Shown piece after piece: positions 1 to 4,834 of a DNA stretch of 10,821 nt. Each line of letters begins with the position of its first letter. The stretch's first letter is position 1. Below the pieces are notes generated by a model. It saw only the letters and a list, made by a program, of their open reading frames with translations, was not told where the DNA came from and ran no database searches. The DNA lies in the NCBI GenBank assembly GCA_910586595.1, contig CAJUJB010000023.1, forward strand, positions 32,137 to 42,957, read 5' to 3'. The position numbers and the translations under genes are program-made. This DNA comes from an uncultured Muribaculaceae bacterium (lineage in GTDB: Bacteria; Bacteroidota; Bacteroidia; Bacteroidales; Muribaculaceae).

Positions 1-125
1 ACTTGGCCGATTTCCGTTGGTACACTTGGCCGGTTTTCGTTGGTACACTTGGCCGGTTTTCATTGGTACACTTGGCCGATTTCCGTTGGTACACTTGGCC
101 GGTTTTCGTTGGTACACTTGGCCGA
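1..125. repeat. Tandem 23-bp repeat array, probably an IS21-like element end
   Basis: Five complete 23-bp units (1-23, 24-46, 47-69, 70-92, 93-115) are followed by a 10-bp partial unit (116-125). Each unit begins ACTTGGCCG and ends TTGGTAC. Variation is confined to the middle: units 1 and 4 carry ATTTCC, units 2 and 5 carry GTTTTC, and unit 3 has one further change. The array runs off the left edge, so its full length is unknown. From general knowledge, IS21-family insertion sequences carry multiple short terminal repeats at each end, and Bacteroidota members have repeats containing a GGTACACTT core, which fits here. The array would then be the end of an element whose transposase genes lie to the left, with a possible terminus near the TTGACA at 128-133. 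No transposase is visible in the window, so the assignment is an inference; the repeat itself is certain. Confidence 0.85.
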
Positions 126-140
126 ATATTGACAGGAAAA

Positions 141-149
141 GGGGGGGGG
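141..149. repeat. Run of nine G residues
   Basis: An uninterrupted G9 tract flanked by A4 on both sides lies between the repeat array and the promoter of the radical SAM cassette, about 100 bp upstream of the minus-seven box at 251. Tracts of this kind can change length by strand slippage, and they are also a common place for sequencing error. No open reading frame that looks real crosses it, so any effect would be on transcription. Confidence 0.6.
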
Positions 150-250
150 AAAAGACCTTTTACAACCTATGACAATGATGGCCGACATACAAAAGTTATA
201 GATCTCCCGTTTTTTTCTCATCAACTGAATGAAAGACCTCGATTTTTTTG

Positions 251-258
251 TATATTTG
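251..258 (+). promoter_or_regulatory. Minus-seven promoter box of the radical SAM cassette
   Basis: TATATTTG is an exact match to the Bacteroidota minus-seven consensus TAnnTTTG. It predicts transcription starting around 264-266, about 15 bases before the ATG at 281. There is no clear TTG at the usual minus-33 distance, so the promoter may be weak or activator-dependent. This box also rules out an in-frame ATG at 248, which would lie upstream of the transcript start. Confidence 0.55.
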
Positions 259-280
259 CCAGATACAAAACTTACCTACC

Positions 281-694
281 ATGACTGATTACGACGATTT
301 ATTCAATTTTCTATCCGACCTTGTCGGGAAAGCCCTCGACCACATCCCCGATTCGAGCGACATTATGGATAACGTTCAGGATGCTCTACATTCACTAATA
401 AATAAATTCAGTGACAATGGAATCGAGGTAGATGATTCAACCAAAGCATTGCTCGCAGCAAATATAGCCGATGCAATCAACGCAGATCCCGATGTAATCG
501 CCTCGAATATCAAGAGTGTTAGCGAGATGGATTTTGGCACCTTCTCACAGTCTACTCCTCCAGAGGTGAAAAAAGTATATATGGATGCATTCAAAAATGG
601 GAGCCACCCGTTCTTCGGGGATGCATGTTGGAATGTCTGTCTGATTGCTGCCAAGGAAGGCTCAATGCGTATGACCTGCGGATACTACGGATAA
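281..694 (+). CDS. Putative precursor/substrate protein of a radical SAM system (137 aa)
   Basis: I do not recognise the family. The protein is acidic and apparently helical over residues 1-115, with no signal peptide or membrane segment. All three cysteines (C116, C120, C133) fall in the last 22 residues, together with W117 and the aromatic tail YYG (135-137). That tail is preceded by a Gly/Pro/Phe-rich stretch (107-113). A cysteine-free long leader plus a Cys- and aromatic-rich C-terminus, directly before a SPASM radical SAM gene, is the usual arrangement of a RiPP precursor, so I infer that the tail is the modified core. The leader is longer than most and has no Gly-Gly processing site. 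The start at 281 is chosen over an in-frame ATG at 248 because the promoter box at 251-258 overlaps the longer version. The gene ends 6 bp before the radical SAM gene, implying co-translation. It could instead be an ordinary small partner protein. Confidence 0.75.
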   Translation: MTDYDDLFNFLSDLVGKALDHIPDSSDIMDNVQDALHSLINKFSDNGIEVDDSTKALLAANIADAINADPDVIASNIKSVSEMDFGTFSQSTPPEVKKVYMDAFKNGSHPFFGDACWNVCLIAAKEGSMRMTCGYYG

Positions 695-700
695 GGATTA

Positions 701-1843
701 ATGCAGAGAAAGATCTTTGTAAGCAAAGACAGGTTTGAAGCAAGCCATATATCGACATTCATCATCGATGTGACGAATGAATGCAATCTCCGGTGCAAAT
801 ATTGCTGTTTCTCGGGGAACTACCCCGGTATGCGCACCCATTCAACATCGTTTATGGATGGAGCCACACTTGAGGCAGCCCTTGAATTTATATTGAACCA
901 TGCCGACCCAGAAGAGGCCCTTAACGTGTCATTCTTCGGTGGAGAAGCCCTCCTGAGGCTTGAAACAATAGTACGAGCCATTGAATACCTCCAATTGAAA
1001 TTCGGCGACAGAGTCACATTTGACATCTCAACAAACGGAACGACTCTCGACGCAGCGACCATAACGCGCATATGTGGCCTACGCAATGTAAATATAAGTG
1101 TGTCGCTCGACGGATGCCGCGAAATCCATGACCGCAACAGAATCAATGCGGCAGGCAAAGGCTCTTATGACACAGTGATCGAAAACCTGCGGATTTTCAG
1201 AAACTCATACCCGGAAGAGTATGACAAACGGGTCCGCCTCCTCATAACAGCCGAATCGCTGGAAGACATACGCACCATGAATCTCAACTTCCGGGAACTC
1301 AAAAAATTCATTGGGCACAGGCCTCTCTTCATATCACATGTCTACCCTAATTTCAGTCAGGGGAAACTATATCAAGAGTCCGCAGAAGAAAAAAAAGCTT
1401 TTCTGGAGGAAGCCTATGCACGTAAGACAGCAGGAACCGAAGATCTATATACCATCGTGCTCGATGATCTTTTGAAAAAGACACGCCGTAACTTCGCTGT
1501 CGGCGATAATAAGCTTATACCGCTGCATACCTGCCTTGACGATATGTACAGCATCCATATCGACGTTGACGGGAAGCTCTTTCCCTGCGAGAAATTCGCG
1601 GCAGAACCAAGTATAGGCAATGTTTTCGACGGTCTTGACCATCAGGCCATGTCAAGGATGTCGATCGAGTACGCATTCCGCCGTACACTCATATGCGGCC
1701 AATGTGAGGAAATAGAATACTGCACACGGTGTCTGGCCGATACTAAAATGAAAATTAACGAACAGAGACAGATGTGCAGCAGCTACCGCGACAATATCCG
1801 CCTTGCCCATCACTTCCAACAATTAATTCAGAATAATGCGTAG
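701..1843 (+). CDS. Radical SAM/SPASM peptide-modifying enzyme (380 aa)
   Basis: The N-terminal radical SAM domain carries the CxxxCxxC cluster motif (C28, C32, C35), which binds the [4Fe-4S] that cleaves S-adenosylmethionine, with an extra adjacent C36. It also has the GGE motif (G80-E82) for SAM binding, STNG (110-113) and SVSLDG (133-138). The C-terminal SPASM domain shows the seven-cysteine pattern: C278, then G291 and C296, then C332, C335, C341 and C344, and finally C359. This predicts two auxiliary iron-sulfur clusters. SPASM proteins typically install thioether or carbon-carbon crosslinks on ribosomal peptides, or mature sulfatases and cofactors. The neighbouring Cys/aromatic-tailed small protein makes that product the most likely substrate. 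No N-terminal leader-binding domain is evident, because the first cluster motif starts only 28 residues in. The ATG lies 6 bp after the upstream stop behind a weak AAGGA-like site, and the 3' end overlaps the next gene by 8 bp. The chemistry cannot be read from the sequence. Confidence 0.93.
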   Translation: MQRKIFVSKDRFEASHISTFIIDVTNECNLRCKYCCFSGNYPGMRTHSTSFMDGATLEAALEFILNHADPEEALNVSFFGGEALLRLETIVRAIEYLQLKFGDRVTFDISTNGTTLDAATITRICGLRNVNISVSLDGCREIHDRNRINAAGKGSYDTVIENLRIFRNSYPEEYDKRVRLLITAESLEDIRTMNLNFRELKKFIGHRPLFISHVYPNFSQGKLYQESAEEKKAFLEEAYARKTAGTEDLYTIVLDDLLKKTRRNFAVGDNKLIPLHTCLDDMYSIHIDVDGKLFPCEKFAAEPSIGNVFDGLDHQAMSRMSIEYAFRRTLICGQCEEIEYCTRCLADTKMKINEQRQMCSSYRDNIRLAHHFQQLIQNNA

Positions 1844-3128
1844 ATTATCAAGCAATGAACCCTGCGAGGGTATGTATCTCGTCAATCCCGATGAGCCTAC
1901 CGTGAAATTCCTACCGACTGAAGACTTCGTAATGATGGTGTTTGAGGTTGAGAAAGATAAGGAATTCATCACCGTTTATCTGCAACCTTACGGCAACGGC
2001 CAGACGCTGATTACCGCCCACTTGCCTGAGCTCAGCTATATATCAACCTTGCGCGACAATAAACTAATGTTGCTGAAACTGCTGAGTCGTTCGCCTAACT
2101 TTGCCAAGGTATTCCAGAATAACTCAGCGAAAAAGGATATGAAGCAACCCTTCATATGCGAAATTAAGGATTTCACATCTCCCAACAACTTCGTGTGGTG
2201 CTTCCAGAGGCTCGTTGATCAGCCGCTTACCCCCATGCTGATTGATGAACGGCATCCTGAATATCAGGATCTTGAAAATGCCATCAATGATATTATTCAC
2301 GTGGCCATCGACTATCTCAAGATATTCATTGACCAGATAAGCGATCCTGAGTGTATACCTTGGCTACCAAAGATCAACCAGGCCAGAGTCGAAAAAGTGC
2401 TCAGGCACTGCGAAAAAGAAAAGGCCTGGGCTCCCTTCATAAATACTATTGACAATATCAGCGACGATACACTCAAAGACCTTCTTTGCAAACATAAGGT
2501 GGTTCTATGCGGAGATTCTCACTTTTACGGTCTCGGGGGCACCATTATGGAAGAAGATTTCGGGAAGCCGGCACAGGTGCTGATTATGGTGTCGGTGATA
2601 TGTCCGTCATTTAAAGACTCTAATCTTTTTCTATACATCGACCTTGACGAGTACTATGGCAAGTGGCTGCCCAAAGTCAATATGGGAGAATACCTCCGTG
2701 GAATTTCTATTGCTTTGAATCATATCAACACAGAGAAATGGGCAAAGATAGATAAAGAGGCCTACGCCATTATGCCCAACGCTTCGAAAATCTGGTTCTA
2801 CAATAACTCTTACCATGACGGGGCAGATATTGACTACTTTGTAAAAAATGATGACCGTAACGATTACAATATCGAGGTAATGGTTCCAAGCGTGATAGAA
2901 CCAACCACCCTGAGAAGCAACCGCTGGGGCCGTATCTCCCAACATCAGCCTTGGACCGACGGATTCGTCTTTGTCGCTTACTTAGTCAACGATGCATTCC
3001 TATTAATGGAGGAATTTGACACCTACTTCCCCAAATGGAAAAAACGGCAGATGCTCGATATAGGAACCGAAGTTTTGAAAGTCGTCCTCAACCCTGCGAA
3101 ATATATCATGAAAAAAATATGGGATTAA
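1836..3128 (+). CDS. Unknown protein of the radical SAM cassette (430 aa)
   Basis: I do not recognise a family. The ATG overlaps the end of the radical SAM gene by 8 bp, so the two are translationally coupled and very probably act together. No signal peptide or convincing transmembrane helix is visible, so it is probably cytoplasmic. Visible features are an N-terminal mixed region (1-125), a more helical centre (about 145-220), a hydrophobic strand ending in CGDSHFYG (225-232), a DLDEYY stretch (269-274), FYNNSYHDGADIDYF (321-335) and a basic C-terminus. The Cys225/Asp227/His229 region followed by His327 and Asp331 could form a catalytic or metal site, for example a cysteine peptidase-like or hydrolase centre, but this is speculation from residue character alone. 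A leader-binding or accessory role in peptide maturation, or an immunity role, fits the position equally well. A second ATG at 1872 is an alternative start. The base composition is AT-richer than in the ftsE-like gene downstream. Confidence 0.85.
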   Translation: MRRLSSNEPCEGMYLVNPDEPTVKFLPTEDFVMMVFEVEKDKEFITVYLQPYGNGQTLITAHLPELSYISTLRDNKLMLLKLLSRSPNFAKVFQNNSAKKDMKQPFICEIKDFTSPNNFVWCFQRLVDQPLTPMLIDERHPEYQDLENAINDIIHVAIDYLKIFIDQISDPECIPWLPKINQARVEKVLRHCEKEKAWAPFINTIDNISDDTLKDLLCKHKVVLCGDSHFYGLGGTIMEEDFGKPAQVLIMVSVICPSFKDSNLFLYIDLDEYYGKWLPKVNMGEYLRGISIALNHINTEKWAKIDKEAYAIMPNASKIWFYNNSYHDGADIDYFVKNDDRNDYNIEVMVPSVIEPTTLRSNRWGRISQHQPWTDGFVFVAYLVNDAFLLMEEFDTYFPKWKKRQMLDIGTEVLKVVLNPAKYIMKKIWD

Positions 3129-3164
3129 AACGCAGTCCTGAGGCAGAATGTCTGCAAAAACCAC

Positions 3165-3172
3165 TACCTTTG
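3165..3172 (+). promoter_or_regulatory. Minus-seven box directly before the ftsE-like start
   Basis: TACCTTTG matches TAnnTTTG exactly and ends only 7 bases before the ATG at 3180. Transcription would start at or within a few bases of the start codon. No TTG lies at the expected minus-33 distance. TGCAAA (3153-3158) and TTTGCA (3169-3174) form inverted arms overlapping the box, which could be an operator or coincidence. The same TACCTTTG sequence recurs at 4781. Confidence 0.55.
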
Positions 3173-3179
3173 CATAGTC

Positions 3180-3845
3180 ATGGACAAGATAATAGAATAC
3201 AACAAAGTTGAAATACTGCGCAACGAGCATGTGGCGCTCCGTGAAGTCGACTTCTCGGTAAGCGGAGGTGAATTTGTATATCTCTTGGGGCGCGTGGGCA
3301 GCGGCAAGACTTCGCTCCTCAAATCGCTCTATGCCGAGGTGCCTGTCCGCACAGGCGAGGCACGCGTATTCGATTACGACCTGCTTACAATTAAACCAAA
3401 AGACATACCATTCCTTCGACGCCGCATAGGCATTGTGTTTCAGGATTTCCAGCTGCTGACCGACCGTACAGCCTTCGCCAACCTTGAGTTTGTGCTCGAG
3501 GCTACCGGATGGAAAGACCGCCATGAGCGCGAAGAACGCATCGACACCGTACTCCGGCAGGTAGGCATGGCCACCAAGGCCTTCAAGATGCCGCATCAGC
3601 TCTCGGGTGGCGAGCAGCAACGTATAGTCATAGCCCGCGCCCTACTCAACAAACCCGGCCTAATCATAGCCGACGAGCCTACTGGAAACCTCGACCCCGA
3701 GACCGGCGACCAGATCATGGCCCACCTCCACGAGGTGTCGACAGCCGAAGGGGTTGCCGTAATCGTGGCCACACATAACCACGGCTTCGTGCGCCGTTTC
3801 CCTGGCCGTGTGCTCCGCTGTGAGCGCAAGATGCTTATGGAGTGA
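3180..3845 (+). CDS. ftsE: FtsE-type ABC transporter ATP-binding protein (221 aa)
   Basis: This is a complete small ABC ATPase with Walker A GRVGSGKT (37-44), Q-loop Gln88 in VFQDFQ, signature LSGGEQQ (141-147), Walker B LIIADEP (161-167) followed by TGNLD, and H-loop His199. Length, the LRRRIGIVFQDFQLL segment and the EPTGNLDP stretch place it in the FtsE/LolD/MacB subgroup, and the N-terminus resembles Bacteroidota FtsE. FtsE works at the cytoplasmic face of the membrane with FtsX, coupling ATP hydrolysis to activation of cell-wall hydrolases at the division site. No ftsX is adjacent; separation of ftsE from ftsX would not be surprising in this phylum, but it leaves LolD-like alternatives open. 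The 51-bp gap from the upstream cassette holds its own promoter box, so this is probably an independent, resident gene. The start is supported by the conserved strand that begins at residue 4. Confidence 0.88.
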   Translation: MDKIIEYNKVEILRNEHVALREVDFSVSGGEFVYLLGRVGSGKTSLLKSLYAEVPVRTGEARVFDYDLLTIKPKDIPFLRRRIGIVFQDFQLLTDRTAFANLEFVLEATGWKDRHEREERIDTVLRQVGMATKAFKMPHQLSGGEQQRIVIARALLNKPGLIIADEPTGNLDPETGDQIMAHLHEVSTAEGVAVIVATHNHGFVRRFPGRVLRCERKMLME

Positions 3846-3877
3846 ACCAAGCGCCCGCGCCGGACGTTGTAACAGAT

Positions 3878-3896
3878 GACAGCCTTAACAGCTGTC
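3878..3896 (+). other. Small inverted repeat between ftsE-like and thioredoxin genes
   Basis: GACAGC (3878-3883) and GCTGTC (3891-3896) form a 6-bp stem with a 7-base loop in the 87-bp gap. There is no T-run behind it, so it is at best a weak terminator or a leader hairpin of the thioredoxin mRNA. No exact TAnnTTTG box is present in this gap. Confidence 0.25.
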
Positions 3897-3932
3897 TATA
3901 TATCCGATTCATAACTACATAAAATACGCATC

Positions 3933-4250
3933 ATGAGCGATTTCAACCAACTTATCCAAGAAAATAAGCCGACTCTGGTCGACTTCCACGCAACCTGGTG
4001 CGGCCCCTGCCGCGTTCAGGGCCCCATCCTCGAAGACGTAAAAAACAAACTCGGCGATAAAGTGAATATCCTCAAGGTCGACATCGACCAGAACCAGGAA
4101 CTCGCAGCTAAATTCAACGTACGCTCAGTGCCTACGCTGATCATGTTCAAGAACGGCGAAGCTGTGTGGCGCGCTGTAGGCGTGCAGCAGGCCGACCTGC
4201 TCGAGCAAAAGCTCCGCGATCACTTCGAAACCAAGAGCGACGAATTCTAA
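3933..4250 (+). CDS. trxA: Thioredoxin (105 aa)
   Basis: A standard single-domain thioredoxin, with the active site WCGPC at 22-26 following the conserved DFHAT strand, cis-proline P67 in SVPT, and the expected length of about 105 residues. It has no signal peptide, so it acts in the cytoplasm, reducing protein disulfides with electrons from thioredoxin reductase, which is not in this window. The tail after the last helix is short and acidic. It lies 53 bp upstream of a second, divergent thioredoxin-like gene in the same direction, and the two may share a transcript that ends at the hairpins at 4642-4746. The trxA symbol reflects family membership; Bacteroidota often carry several thioredoxins and I cannot tell whether this is the main one. 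Confidence 0.93.
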   Translation: MSDFNQLIQENKPTLVDFHATWCGPCRVQGPILEDVKNKLGDKVNILKVDIDQNQELAAKFNVRSVPTLIMFKNGEAVWRAVGVQQADLLEQKLRDHFETKSDEF

Positions 4251-4303
4251 ATCCGTCCTCGCTCAACTCTCTCCTCTCCATTAACCCAAAATTCAAGTAA
4301 ATT

Positions 4304-4618
4304 ATGGCAAATCAAGCACTGGACGACCAGCTCGTCCAATATCTCGGCGAGGCTAAACCTACCCTCGTATGCTTCTTCTCTCCCACTTGCCCCCGTTGCG
4401 CGGAAATGCGCCCGGTAATTGAAGAAGTGAAAGAAAAAATCGGCGACCGTGCCAACTTTGTTGAAGTCGACACCACTCAGAGCCAAGACCTCATGAAGAC
4501 TTACAAAGTCGACTCACATCCCTATTATATCCTATTCAAGGATGGTCAGGAAGTATGGCGCGACGGTGGCCGCAAACCTTACTCCGAAATCATCGATATG
4601 GTGCGACGCTTCATCTGA
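4304..4618 (+). CDS. Divergent thioredoxin-like protein with CPRC active site (104 aa)
   Basis: The protein has the same fold and length as the thioredoxin encoded just upstream, and the two align along their length: the KPTLV strand at 18-22, the dithiol motif C29-P-R-C32, the VEVDTTQSQDL segment, and a predicted cis-proline P73 in SHP. The active site is unusual. The normal tryptophan before the first cysteine is replaced by threonine, and the intervening pair is Pro-Arg rather than Gly-Pro. The pair between the cysteines largely sets the redox potential of thioredoxins, so this protein probably has a different potential or partner than TrxA. No signal peptide is seen. It probably arose by duplication of a thioredoxin gene and subsequent specialisation. 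Its substrate is unknown. Confidence 0.87.
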   Translation: MANQALDDQLVQYLGEAKPTLVCFFSPTCPRCAEMRPVIEEVKEKIGDRANFVEVDTTQSQDLMKTYKVDSHPYYILFKDGQEVWRDGGRKPYSEIIDMVRRFI

Positions 4619-4641
4619 TCCACCACATCATCAACAACACA

Positions 4642-4687
4642 CTTCGCCCCACTTCCGCAGTATTGATTTTGCGGAAGTGGGGCGAAG
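4642..4687. terminator. Long perfect hairpin after the small thioredoxin genes
   Basis: CTTCGCCCCACTTCCGCA (4642-4659) is perfectly complementary to 4670-4687, giving an 18-bp GC-rich stem with a 10-base loop, 23 bp after the upstream stop codon. There is no T-run directly after it. Transcription termination or 3'-end protection of the thioredoxin mRNA is the simplest reading. The stem is longer and more perfect than a typical terminator, so a mobile repeat or structured RNA cannot be excluded. Confidence 0.55.
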
Positions 4688-4728
4688 CTATGTTATACAC
4701 CGCCGAAGTCATTTACCATACAAAATTT

Positions 4729-4746
4729 CCGCTTAGCGGCTTTTTT
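4729..4746 (+). terminator. Short hairpin with T-run, candidate intrinsic terminator
   Basis: CCGC (4729-4732) pairs with GCGG (4736-4739) around a TTA loop and is followed by C and six T residues (4741-4746). The stem is short, but the position after the small thioredoxin genes and before the next promoter box fits a terminator. Confidence 0.45.
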
Positions 4747-4780
4747 AACCTCTTATCTTTCTGAAAATCTTTTTTTTACG

Positions 4781-4788
4781 TACCTTTG
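4781..4788 (+). promoter_or_regulatory. Minus-seven box of the first TlpA-like gene
   Basis: TACCTTTG is an exact TAnnTTTG match, preceded by a T-rich stretch (4769-4777). It predicts transcription starting near 4795 and a leader of about 40 bases before the ATG at 4835. The minus-33 element is not clear. The box lies just after the terminator-like hairpins, which supports a separate transcription unit for the two TlpA-like genes. Confidence 0.55.
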
Positions 4789-4834
4789 CAGAGAAATAAC
4801 AAGCCAACTCTTACCTTAAATCAAAAATCAACCG

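Noticed and set aside
1..125. CRISPR array
   Set aside because: The 23-bp units are directly abutting with no unique spacers between them, and no cas genes are present.
248..280. Longer N-terminus for the 137-aa protein starting at 248
   Set aside because: The exact TATATTTG box at 251-258 lies inside the extension, and the added residues do not continue the acidic helical character of the protein.
3..284. A 93-aa reading frame with repeated FRWYTWPVFVGTLG-like peptide
   Set aside because: It is a translation of the 23-bp DNA repeat array followed by AT-rich spacer. The repeat length is not a multiple of three, so the apparent peptide repeat changes frame, and it overlaps the cassette promoter box.
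281..694. Nif11-type or nitrile-hydratase-type RiPP leader
   Set aside because: The leader is long like these, but I could not see their characteristic motifs or a Gly-Gly cleavage site, so the family was left unassigned.
3143..3155. Terminator for the radical SAM cassette
   Set aside because: Only a 5-bp stem (GCAGA/TCTGC) with a 3-base loop, followed by A residues rather than T, so readthrough toward the ftsE-like gene is possible.
3003..3620. 205-aa minus-strand frame
   Set aside because: It is antisense to the end of the 430-aa gene and to the ftsE-like gene, which carries complete ABC ATPase motifs in the other strand.
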